Below, piece by piece: positions 1-12,362 of a DNA stretch of 59,330 nt (position 1 is the stretch's first letter; the number at the start of each line of letters is the position of its first letter). The position numbers and the translations under genes were made by a program. The stretch lies in contig FN649726.1 in NCBI GenBank assembly GCA_000310025.1, positions 709,977 to 769,306 on the forward strand. The letters are read 5' to 3'. The notes under the pieces were generated by a model, which worked only from the letters and a program-made list of their open reading frames with translations, had not been told where the DNA came from and did no database searches. Source of the DNA: Ectocarpus siliculosus. Lineage: Eukaryota; Sar; Phaeophyceae; Ectocarpales; Ectocarpaceae.

Positions 1-277
1 GGCTTCTGAGGAAGGCCGAATGCCCCTATACGCCTCACGACCCGACTCCTCATCTGCGCAGCAATGCCTCCTTTCATTCCCGCTCTTCGAAGACACCAAC
101 AGCACGCTGCTCCAGAAAACCACCACCAGATCATCATGCACGCCAAACGCGAACAGTGGTTGGTGCGGTGGTGCTTACATCTCTTCCTAAAAGATGAAAA
201 GGGAAAGCGCTCCATCCGGTTGCTGTTCACCCCTCCCCGCCCCGTCCTTCTAACTTGACGGCCCTCATGGCTACTGG
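1..277. other. 3' flank of the TMEM131-like gene
   Basis: No gene is supported here. The stretch lies just beyond the stop codon of the minus-strand TMEM131-like gene and probably holds its 3' UTR. A short open frame on the plus strand (64-258) has no recognisable domain. Confidence 0.4.
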
Positions 278-326
278 CTACTTTTGATCGCCGTCGTTCA
301 TGGAGCCAAAAACATCGTCCGCGCTC

Positions 327-357
<31 letters not shown>

Positions 358-1728
358 TGCCACCCGCCGACATGTAGAATCCAAGACGGCTCCCTCCGCT
401 GGCGGCCGCGGCGGCGGCGGGGCCGGCGCCACCAACGGTCCTCGCAGGCGCTAGGCCTCCCCTCCCCCTCTGGTGGAAAGCAAAGCGGCTCTGCTGTGCG
501 CCGATGATGGCCTCGTCAAAGACACCGGTTGCGGGCGAGCCGGCAGCGCCAAACGCCACGCCTTGCTGCCTGCCGTACTGCGAGCCATTCGCGGCTGCAG
601 CAGCAGCAGCAGCAGCAGGTGGGGAAGCGGCGTGCTGCTGCCCGAAGTACATGCTGGGGACCGAGAAAGAGCGTCCATTCCGAGCGTCGTCCTCTGCCGC
701 GGTGCCCGCATCGAGGGAGGCGGCCGGGTGAGTCCTTTCGTTGCACCGCTCCAGCGGGACCGTTGGGCCGCCGCCCTCCCCGGCTGCGATGTCCAAGACG
801 CCCGCGGCCACCGCCGAAGCCGTCGCGAACGTTTCGAGGTTGTCCAGGTCCGGATCACGCCCCGCCGAGGGCGGCGCCGCTGCCACCGCTCCTAGCGCGC
901 CGAGCAAAGAGCCCATGGGCTGCTGCTGCTGCTGCCGCTGCTGCGCGGGAGGGGGCGGAAGCCCCGGTGGGGATCGTCGGCTGCTGCCGCCAGGAGCATC
1001 GATGGCGCGAGATAGCGAAGACCCCGACCCGTCCGAAGACTGCCGTCGGTGACGGTTGCTTCCGATCGGCGCCAGCGGAGGGGAAGCGTGCAAGCCGGTC
1101 AGCGTCGGGGAGGCACCGATGCCACCGCTGCCGCGGGCGAGCGGGGGGGCGCGTGTGGGACCCAGCGCGGGACTCCGCTGCTGCTGATTGCTGCTCTCGG
1201 AGGACGCCCACAGGGGCCTCTGAAACGGCTCCACGCCACCAGCTTCCACGCCCAACCAACCAGTCCCTGACGAGCGCGTAGCGTTGCCGCCGCCGGAGGA
1301 AGGCGGGACAGCGTTTGTCTTGACCGGTCCCGTTGGGCGGGGCCCGAACCTCGAAGACGTCGCCGCCGCCGCCGCCGACCCTTGCCCAGCAAAAGCGCCC
1401 GGGGCGAACGTCGCCGTCCTCATGGCGGGGGCGGCGGTACGGGCGCTGCCGTCCCCTGCCGGGGCGTTGGCGTGCCCGCCGTTCCGGAACTCTCCTCCGC
1501 CACGCCGCCCGACGTACATATCTCCTCCTCCTGACGGGCGGCTACGGTACGGCTGGTGCTGCTGGCGACCGCCTCGGCTGTTGTTGTCCGGGCCCGCAAC
1601 AACCCCCATGGACGCAGAGGCAGCAGCCGGAGAGGAAAGGGCGGGGAGGTGGGGAGAGCCAGGAGACGAGGACGGGAACCGCGGGGACGAGTTCGGCGAA
1701 GACATCCGCCCGTGCGGCAGCGGCCCCC

Positions 1729-1764
<36 letters not shown>

Positions 1765-4700
1765 GACCGGGAGACCAGTTACCGTGGTGCGATGATGACG
1801 ACACCCACTGGTGCTGCTGGTGCTGGTGCTGTCCCCTGTTCCCTCCTCCGTAGCCGCTGCCACCGCCGGGCCCTCGGTGGTGCGGGTAGCCGCCGCCGCC
1901 GCCGCCACCACGACCCCCGTTGCCCTTCCTCTGCTGAAATGGCGACGGTGCGGAGGATGGGGACGGACCCCCAGCGCCGTTGGCCCCGGCGCCGCCTTTA
2001 CCGCGCCTGGCGTGCTGGGCTAAGAGCGAGGCTGCCGACGACGACGGGGCCGCCGGCGCGACCATCGCCGCTGCAGCAGCCACCGCCCGTGGATGCCCTC
2101 GCTGCTGCTGGTTTTGCTGGTGACCAGTGCTTGTCACCACGGCTTGGGGCGGCCGCCGGTGCTGCTGCTGCTGCTGCTGCTGCTGCCGGTGGGTATCGTC
2201 GGCCTGCTCTCGCTTCGCCGTCGTCCAAGACAGCTGCTGCTGCTGCTGCTGGTCTGCCGGTATCCGATTCTTCTCCCCTGTCTGGCGGCTCGTCTGAGGC
2301 TTGCTGGCTCGTCCAGGGGACGCGAGAACCCCTACGGTAGAAGCAGCGGTGGATGATGATGATGATGCCAGACTACGACTGCCGGATGATGCGCCACCGC
2401 CGCCGCCCGCGCCAGCCGTCTTGGCACCCTCGTGGGTCTTTCCCGCATCAACTCTTCTTGCGCCGGAGTCGACAGGGGAGTCGTCTTGCCCGCCGGGTGC
2501 CGGTCCGACCGAGCTGCAGCCGTCGCATCGAGACGCCGCCGCCGTCGCCGCGCGCTTGCCCTTCCCCGCCGAGTCTCGCTGCTTCCCGTTGCCGGGCACA
2601 GACGTCTCGCCTTCTTCGCGGCGCCGGGGCGCAGTCGCCGCCGCCGCCGCCGAATCTGACGAGGTCCCGGGAATAGTACCGCTGCATTCCTCGCTGCCCT
2701 CTAAGCATGACCGGGACACCTCCGACGATGACAACGGATCCGACGGCGGCGACACCACAACCGCCGCAGAGGCGCGCACCTCCACCAACACCGCGATCCT
2801 GCCGCAGCCCTCGGCGAGGGCGGCGTAGCAGCCGGCCGCGCGCGCCCGCGCCCGCCTCGCCAAGCCCAGGAGCTGCGATAACTCTGGCCCGACGCCCAGC
2901 AACGCGCACCACCCCGTGTAGAGAGCGCCCGCGAACACCACGGTCTTGACGAGCAGCCACGCCCGGCTCCACCGCGCGTCGCCGTCCCCGCCCCCGCCCC
3001 CGCTGCCGTCGGAACCGGCACCGCCACCGCCACCATCAGACGCCTTCCCTTTGCCCCCGCCCGCCAACCCCGCCGCCGCCGCCGCCGCCGCTGCAGCCGC
3101 GCGCCTGGCGCTCTTGCAAGCGGCAACGGCGGAGGGTCCGCCGGACGCGGACGCTTCCATCCGTATCGAGGCGGTGCCTGCGGAGGACACGAAGTCGAGG
3201 GTGCGCCCCACGGGCTCGCAGTGCTCCGCCGAGTAGTTCACCGCCACCTCCATCTCCTGCCCCGGTAGGAGGGTCTTCGGCCGCCACCGGTCCTGGCACG
3301 CCTCTCCCAGCACCCGGAATCCGCCGTCCGCGCACAGAACCGAGGAGGCGATGCTCCCTCCTCCCCCTGCGGCGGCTGTTGTCGCGGGCGCGGCCGACAC
3401 CGCTCCCCAAAGACCCCACATCGAAGACGACACGTCTCGTTCAGCGTTGTTGCCGCCGCCGCCGCCGCCGCCTAACAAAGCCCGCCACCGCCTCCCAAAC
3501 CAGCTGCCCCTACCGCTTGGGCCCTGGCTACCAGCACCCCGTCTGCCCCAGCCCCAGCCCCAGCCCCAGCCCCAGCCCCAGCCGCTCGCCCCGGTTCTGC
3601 GTATCCCGACATCGTGCACCACCAGCGGCATGGTCCCCTCGTTCGACAGCACCCACCGCCGAACCACGGGAGCCGTGGTGGGCGGGGACTTCGCCCACGA
3701 CCGAAAGTTCACCGGAAAGCGTTCCACTTCTAGCGCTGGCGGCCGTGGGTGGTGTTGCCGCTGCTCCTCCCCCTTTTCTTGCTGGGCGTGGGCCTCTTGC
3801 CCTTCCTCCTCCTTCTGCTGCTGCCCCAAGGTGGCATCGGTGGCATCAGCGTTTCCCCCCCTCCCAAAGCGCGACGCTTCCGTCAAGCCCCCGTCCGGCT
3901 CCGGCACCGTTGAAGCAGCGCCAACGACAACACGGCCCGGCCTCGCACCGCCGCCCTCCCACGGGCGGACGGAGAGAAGCCCCACCCCGGCCTCGCCCTC
4001 CAGTCGCACGGGCTCCAGGTGGGTCAGGTTGTTCCGGAGGTAGACGTGCGCCGAGAAGGTTCCCATCCGCGCCGGCGTAAACCGCAGCGGCCCGATCGTC
4101 GCGGCCCCGCCAGGCGGCAGCACCAGGGCCGGGAACGCGCCCACGCGCACGTGGAACGCCGAGATCTCTCCCGCCCCCTTGTGGCGGACCTGCTGCTGCT
4201 GGCGTGCGAAGCTTGAGACGTCGATTCCGACAGCGATGACGGTGGCGGCCGGCGCTTTGTCGTCCCCCTTACCCAGCTCCTTCCACGCGAGGGAGTCGGT
4301 CTTGCCGACGGAGAGCTGCACGCTGACGGGAACGTCGGCCGGGTTGGCGACCTCCACGAATACGTCGCGCTCCTCTCCGACCTGCGTGAGCGGGAACCGG
4401 AGAACCGGCACGCCGTGGCCGCCATAGCCAGGACGGCTCCCGCGCTTCTGGTCGCACGGGCAACCACTACTAGCGCAGGCGGCAGCAGCAGCACCACCGC
4501 AACCCTCGCTTGCCCTCCGATTCGCCGCCGCCTCTGCGGCGTGAGGGCAAGGCGCCGCACCCTCCGACGCCGCGACCCCGACTACCAGCCGCGGCACCGT
4601 CAACGACACCAAAACCTCCAGCGGCCTCGCCGCTGGTCCCAGGGTCGTGCTCACCGAGACCTCCTCGCGGAACCGGTTAAGCCCGGACGCCGCGATAGAG

Positions 4701-7700
4701 GGCAAGAGCCCCCACAGCTCTTTCGCGGCTGCGGTCGACCTGTCGTTGACGGAGGCCGCTCCGTGCCCACCGAGCCCCAACCCGCCGTGCCCGTCCCTCC
4801 AGCTCGCCGCGGCCAGCGCCTTCCCCGCCCCGGCGACGAAGCGGGGCTCGTCACAGCCTTCCAGCTCCGAATCTAGGCTGGGGTCCTCCATTTCGACCGT
4901 GATCACGTGGCCCTCGCCGCAGCGATACGTGGCGAGGCCATCCCCGGGTTTCCCGCCTGAGGAGGGAGAGGCGTTGTCTTGCTGCGGGGCGCTCTGGTAC
5001 ATGACGCGCGAGTCGTCGTGAAGAGCTTCCACTAGCCTGTACACGAGGCGATCGAGATCGATTCCGTGTGTTGGAGAAAGGACCCAAAAAATGCTTAGGG
5101 TGCGGGTGTTCTTCAATGTTGTCCAACACAGCCGGTGATGTTTTCGACGCTCGGCCAGCGATGCCGAACCTCTTGCTAACGACCATCGTGTCTACTCGCT
5201 ACAGAGGCGAACCCCAAAAGCAAAGCACGAGGCAGTGAGCAAATAACGCCCGATTTCGTTGACGGGAATCCAGTCAGCAACAGCCTCGACAACGGAGAAA
5301 AAAACAAATTATGCCATGCCTGCCAACAAGCACCGATACCGGTGGAATAGGTATGCCACGCGGTTCAAGAAGGGCTTGCCATCGAAGGGGGGTTCATTCC
5401 AAGGCACACACGACCCAGGACAGGGGGGAGCAGACATGTTCGCACCTCATCAACGTCAGCTCCAACTCCTCGCCTCCGGCACGGTCTTGGCGCTGTTTTT
5501 CGTGCAGCAGGGCGGCGCTGTCTCCACCACCGCCGCTCCCGCCCTGACTGTTGCGCCGACGATAGCTAGCCTCCTCCACCGTTCTCGCGAGGCAGGTCCA
5601 CGCGTTCACTTCCGCGCAGTCCCTGGCGGCATCGTACTCCACGTGTCCCACCTGCCCCGAGGCAAAAAAGAAACGCACACAAACGTCGCTTTTGTCCCAC
5701 TCACTGCTAAGGCTTAACACACCCTCTTCGTACAGCGTACCATCTTTAACTTGTAGTATTTCTGTGATTGTATGAAAATTCTCCAATCCCAGGTAATTGA
5801 TTCACGCGAGAAACATCAACAACAACAAACGTGCGCACACATACGCATAAATCCATACAACACGAAAGGCGACGAGCCCTTGAACCGCATGCCTACACCT
5901 TGCGACGTAGCAGGAATACCACATGCGCAGCAAAATCCAGGGGTACAGCAGTAGAGCAAGAAACCCGCAGGGGCTTCTATCACCATCAGCCATCACCCCG
6001 CTTACGGAGCACGCCTCTCTCACCTCCACGACAGCAGGGTGGGCGGCGATAGCCCCGGGGACACCAGCCGCCGTCCCCTCTCCGCCCCCTCCGACTGACA
6101 CCCCCGGCACGTCTCTCCGTGCCAGGGTCGCCTTGATCAGGGGACCGCTGGACTCCATGCCCTCCACGCGGCCCTCCCACGCCGCCGTCGAGCGGAGGGA
6201 CACGGGCGAAACCGTCACTTTTCCGGGAAAGGCATCGTCCAGGCGAACGGTTAATGCTCCGCCGTCTTCCTGTTCCAATTGCGCCGCTTCGACCGACTGC
6301 GCCGCCGCCGCCGCCGCAGCAGCAGCAGCAGCAGCCTGGCCTTTTCTTCCTCTCACTGCGCCACAACTCCGCTGCTGCTGCTCCTGATCTTCGGCGTCGA
6401 GTATCGCCACGGCGGGGGGGGTTACGTGGGATGCGCGAATCGTCCCATCGGCGGGGTCCCCGTGGGGGACTCGTGGCAGTGGCGGCGACGACGATGATCC
6501 AGGTTCATATGGCGCGGACGAGCCACCGGCGACGGCGGGAGCGTGGAAAAATATTCCCCCGCAAATGGCGCTGTAGGTCACCAGGACGGGAACCGTCTCC
6601 AAGGGAGTCGAGAGCTGTAGGCCTGACACCTGCGCAGGCGCCATGGGGTGGTGGAGAAACACACATCCAGGGTGGGGAAAAACACAACATCCAGTGACCC
6701 ATCGTTTACAACCGCCAGCTGCAAGGAACTAAAAAAGACAGAATCAAAACCGGAACGGCACTAGCAGTCTGGGTTCGACATTCTCTACGCCAAGACGGCA
6801 AGGGACGACTTGCACTTCTTGACCACTCCCCCAGCAGTAGTCCAACACAACCACCTCTCTCACAACCACCTGCCCAAAAACGTGACACCGCACCTCCATC
6901 TTCACAGTCCCGTCGACCACTTCCTCCGGCGCGGTAGCGGCCACCTCGAACATAGCCGTGGCCCCGGGCACCAGCGTGCAAACGTACCCCTCGCCTCCGC
7001 CCTTCCCCGCCGCCTGCCGCGACCCGCCGCGCCCCCTCGACCGTCGCGTGCCCCCTCCCCCCCATGCCTTCTTCCCCGCGTCACCCCCCAAAACAACCGC
7101 CTCTCGGTTGGAAACCCGTCCGTCTTTCTCCACCGTCTCTCGCACGAGCTTGTGCGGAAGTAGCGACGATCCACGGCGCCCCCCCGCTTCCGAAGACGAT
7201 CGGTCGGGAGCGTGCTTGCAGCTGTCGCCGCCGCCGCCGCCGCCCGGTGACGTTGCTGTCGCCCCGGAAGCGGCGGTCGCACCGCCTGTCGGGGGGCAGG
7301 CAGAGCCTGCCGTCGCCGCGGCCGCGGCCGTGTTCTGGAGCGAGCGGGCCTGACATCGTACAAGCGACAGATGGGAGGGAGGGGGGGGAAGCGTTAGCAA
7401 TGTCTGAAGAACGCTGACAACTGTTCACCATGTCGTGCTTGCGTATAATACCGTAAGGATGCGGGTCTCCGCACAGGGGTGTTAGCGTTTTTCAAAGCTT
7501 CACCACTCGACAACTAGGAAGGCAACACTGCCGAAAAGGGCGGTTTGGGAATTATCTCATCGAGGTCTTTCCTTAGACGTGTTGTTTGGCCTCCGCACCC
7601 TCCTAGTTGCGGACTAAGAAAGCTCTGAAAAACGCTAACACCCCTGTGCGGAGACCCGCACCCTTACGGTAATGCCCGCAACAAAATGCCCGCAAAAGAA

Positions 7701-9885
7701 CCGTCTGCACCGGCAGGGACGAGGAGGACCCTTGGGACTGATTGCAGGACATGGGCAAAATCAAACAACAAATCAACTGCTGTACACAACAATCGCTTCA
7801 ATACTGGCCAAGCATGACGACGGGCGGAGCATAAACACCATCGTCTTGAGTCGGCCCCCCGCGGACGCGAAACCAGGACAAAACCCGGCTCCGCTCCCCC
7901 CCGCATCTCCCCAGACACAAAACCGCCTCCGCTCCTTCTTTTTCGTCACCTCTGCCAGCAGGCAGCTTGCGCGCAGTCAATGAAAGTGATCTCTCGTCAG
8001 CAACCAAAACAATTACATTGGCACCGTATGAACTACCTGTAAACATTGAATTTGACGTCTGGCAGCAACCAAAACTATTTGTTACCGCTGAACTTTTCTC
8101 CCGTCAACAGCCAAAGCTACTTGTCACCACCCCCCCCCAAGCAAGTCACCTGGATGTGTCTACCGATTTCCGACAGAGCCTGCGGCGCTCGCGGCAGCGG
8201 CCCCACGCCGACAAGCCGCAGCGACGCGAACGGCAACTCTCCCCCCCCGCCGGTGTTCGTCACGTTAACCTCCACGGGGTTGAGGTTCGTGACGTTGAAG
8301 CGACGCCGGCCCGTGGCTCCCGCGCGAATGATGCCGAGATCGACCACAAGAGGTCGGGGTTCTGGAGGGGCCGATGCCGAAGGCGGTGATGACGACGACG
8401 GGGCGGCGGCGGCGGCGGCGGCGGCGGCGGCTTCTTTGCTGCCGGCGTTTCTGCTCGCCTCACGAGGGGGCCTCACGAATGCCGACCTGGGTATATGGGG
8501 TGTTCCAAGCCCGTACGGCGGGGGGGAAACGAGGGGGGGTGAGAAGGCGGCGAGATAGTAAAAGAGTGCTACCGTGAGGCGGAGCTTGGCCTATTGAAAA
8601 CGTGTATTAACACTTGGTATTAAACAGGGGCGAACGCAGGGATGCAGATTGGTACCCCTTTTGCATGTCTGCTGAGCCCCCCTCCCCCCCCCCCGACCAA
8701 CTCCTACTGCATGACTCGAAACACATCGAAAACGATCGGCATTTTTAAGGTAGACCGTACCTCCAAGCATTCTCCGCAATCGATACAAAACACCGTCGGA
8801 TCACCGATGGCAACCCAAGAATAGCACCTTCCCCCCCGGAAACGGGGGTGCGGTACCGATACCCACCTCGAATCCGGCGGGAGTCCGGCAACTACCGTCG
8901 GCGACGCTTTCGACGCCTTCGGCCATCCCGACCTGACATCCGCCCCTCCGAAAAATCCCCCGCCTTCTTTGCGCTTCTTGGTGGCGGCCCCACCGCCGCT
9001 ACCGCCGTCCGCAACGAAGCCGTAGTGTAGGCTGCCGTCGAACACGAAGACTGGGATCTGGTGGGTCGAAGCGTTCGTCTCCGCCCTGAGGGTGCACGTA
9101 AACGGCAGCGATCTTCCGAGTGACCCCATTTCCACCCCGCCGCTATCTCCGCTCCCCTCCTCCTCCTCCTCCTCTTCCTCCTCCTCACTCGACCGCGAGT
9201 CGTCTCCCACACGCGGGGACACTTCTTCTCTCGCCGCCGCCGCCGCCGCCGCTGCCTCCAGGGAATCACGGATGTCGGCCAGCCTCCTCTCCACGAGGGT
9301 GCGCTGATCTGCAGACACCGAGGGGATCGACTCCCGCGCGTCCTCCTCCTCCTCGCCCTCTACCGGATACGCTAGCTCGTTGTCCGGCGACGGATAGCGG
9401 CCGTCGCCGTCGCCCCCCATGTCTTCCACCGCCATGGCAGAAAAAACGTCTCCATCGTGCATCAACGAGCGCAGTCGTGCTTCCTCCTCCGGGGTAAGCT
9501 TTGGCTCCAGGGCTGGCGGTGCGGAAGACGGTGATGACTGCACGCGGTCACCGCCGCCGCTTCTCGCCGCCTCCGCCGCCGCCGCCGCCGCAACGGCGGA
9601 TGGACGGAAGGAGAGGCGGACGCCCTCCCAAGAGGCTTGCGGGAGGGCCACCGAGGCCGGCGAGGTCGGGTCCACCCCGCTCACCGAAAGGATGTCCCGG
9701 CAGTCCTCCATGGACAGGCTCAGGAGCTGCATCGCGACGGGGAAATGGTTCTTGAGCTCCACGACGCGTGTCTCAACCATCCAGTCGCCGTCTTGTTCCC
9801 GACGCTTCTCCCCTCCTCCGCCTTCTTGCTCCGGGGGACGAGAGGACCCGATGTTGTTGACAGCCTGGTACCTAGCGTTCCCGGA

Positions 9886-9921
<36 letters not shown>

Positions 9922-11613
9922 CGTCTTCATTGCTTTCGCCGTCGCTGCCACCGCAGTCGCCAGCGAGTCACTGCCGCCGCCCACATCCACCTGGAAGCTG
10001 ACCTGCCCCCACTCGTACGCGACACCTCCGTGGAGCACGTGTGCCCGGTAACCGATCTCCACGATCGACAGCTCCGGCGTGGTGTGGTTCACGGCGATCA
10101 AGACCTTGCCGCCAGCATTGGCCGCGGGATCTGTGGACACAGAAGAAGAGTTGCACGTGAGAGAAGGCGTGTTAGAGGCTGGCGGGGTTTGGGGGTGAGA
10201 TACGCGAGCTTTTGTGTGTCTTTTACAATTAGGATCGACCGCGGCAACAGGCTGACCAATGAAAAGACGTCAGTCTTAGTGCGGTTGAAAGCGCATGTGT
10301 ATGTATGTGTCCCTTTCAACATCGTCAACCGCGGTAAATACTCCTTGCCGATGAAAAAAACGTGTCCACCCCTCTCCGTACAAAAGGTAAAAGCGCACAC
10401 ACTTGAACGCACAGGAGGCTGGAGCGCGTTTGTTATATTTTTTCTCTGCGCCCCCCCCCTGTGCGGTCTAGAAAGCGACCTCGTTTCTTTTTTTTGCTTC
10501 CCGCTGAAAAAACAAATGCCTCCTTAGCTAGGACGCAAGCAGACGACTTATCGCTACATGCTCGAAACAAGCACGCGACAGGAGAATTAGATGTGCCCCC
10601 CCGCTCCATCCTCTCGAGGACGCGCGGTCAATGGTCTGCAACCACAAATGCATGCAAAACATGAGGACGACGCCCCCCCCCCCNNNNNNNNNNNNNNNNN
10701 NNNNNNNNNNNNNNNNNNNNNNNNNNNNNNNNNNNNNNNNNNNNNNNNNNNNNNNNNNNNNNNNNNNNNNNNNNNNNNNNNNNGGGGGCCGGGGGGTAAA
10801 GGGTTGGCAACCCCAAATGCAGGCAAAACAGGGGGGGGCGCCCCCCCCCCCCCCCCACCTCTGCACTTTCCAACACCGCCCCAAAAACAATTCGTCTAAC
10901 CTGAAGCGTGCTCCCCCCCGGACAGCAACGGCTCGCCCCCGCTGTAGACAAGCCGAACGGCGTCGTCCATCCCCTCCCCCGCTCCAATAACCGTGCCTTC
11001 GCGAAACCCCACGTTGATGCGGGGGTCGGGGTTGCTCACGCTTGCGCCCAGGATCAGTATTGGTTGGGTGCCGCTGAAAAGCAAACGGGAGCCAAAAAGG
11101 AGGGGGAGAGAGAGATGAGGGTCACAGTTAGGACGGGGCTGGGAGTCCCTCGGGTACGCACCGTAGTTGACATGACGTAAGATACCACACCCCCTGGACC
11201 GATTTTCAAAGCTCGATTACCCCATGATGAAGATGATGCCAAATTGAAAATGATGTGTTTTCGGGGAAGCTCTTCGACGAGGAGGTCCCAACGCCGCCAT
11301 TTTCGACAATGCCACTCGTGTCTGCTGTGGAGAAATCGAGCTCTAGAAACCCGGTACAGGGAGTGTGATATCTCGGCGTCACCACCTATGCATACGGTGT
11401 TGTGTACTGTGTACTTGTGTTTGGTGCACGGGACTGATTTGGTCGGGTGTCCGTGTGGGTGATGCTAAGCTTAGCCATAGCGACGTTATCTCACTATTTT
11501 TTCGTAGGCGCGCGCCACCTTCCTCCAATGAACAGAAACACACCGCAACATGTAGAGAAGTAGGCAAAACACAACCCCCGACAGCACATCACCGTAAACA
11601 ACAACATAAACAA

Positions 11614-11649
<36 letters not shown>

Positions 11650-12329
11650 CTCTACTGCTGTACCGCCCAACCACACACACAAAAAAAAAAGTACCCTCGA
11701 CGATGCTCACCCGTTGTAGAGTGAGACAGACGCTTGGCGACGCTCGAGGGAAGAAGTGAGCACCCCAAAGTCCACCTCCAATGGACTAGGGTCGACGCCT
11801 CCCTTCGACACGTGCAACTCCACCGGGACCACCATACTCTCGCCGTCGGTGCGGATGTGCACGTACCCCTACAAACCAAACACAACACATTAAAAAAAAG
11901 CGAGGACGGCGGTGTCTCAGGGGCAACGCGGTGGTCAGGACTACAATGGTGTGGTGCTCAATTGATGCAAGAACGATAAAAAAAACATCCGGGAGGAACA
12001 CGGCAAGTAAAGCTAGAAGACAAGCACGGGCGCACGGCCGGTTAAAAGCCAGAAGAGGCGCGGAGGCACCCGCTCTTTTTGTACACATCAGGCAGGTCTT
12101 GGCTAGATGCACTTTTTTTTTCCGGTCGCTTGTCCATTCTTCTTTCCCGCCCCCGGTAGGCGGTCGATTTCTTCCGAGCTGCCTGTGTATCCGCGTCGGG
12201 TAGGCTTGCTTGTAGGGTTTCACCGGACCTCTTTTTTATTCATCATAACTTTACATAAGCGCTCAAAATATTTTCCGCCGGGTATACAGTACTGGGTAGA
12301 GAGAGATCGGAACGGTTTTTAATGTGAAG

Positions 12330-12362
<33 letters not shown>

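Noticed and set aside
3540-3590. GW repeats as an Argonaute-binding hook
   Set aside because: The segment precedes the membrane helix and should face the ER lumen, away from Argonaute.
473-4080. Many long plus-strand open frames with Arg/Pro/Ser-rich translations
   Set aside because: They are shadows of the GC-rich, repeat-rich last exon of the minus-strand TMEM131-like gene, which has conserved blocks in its own frame.
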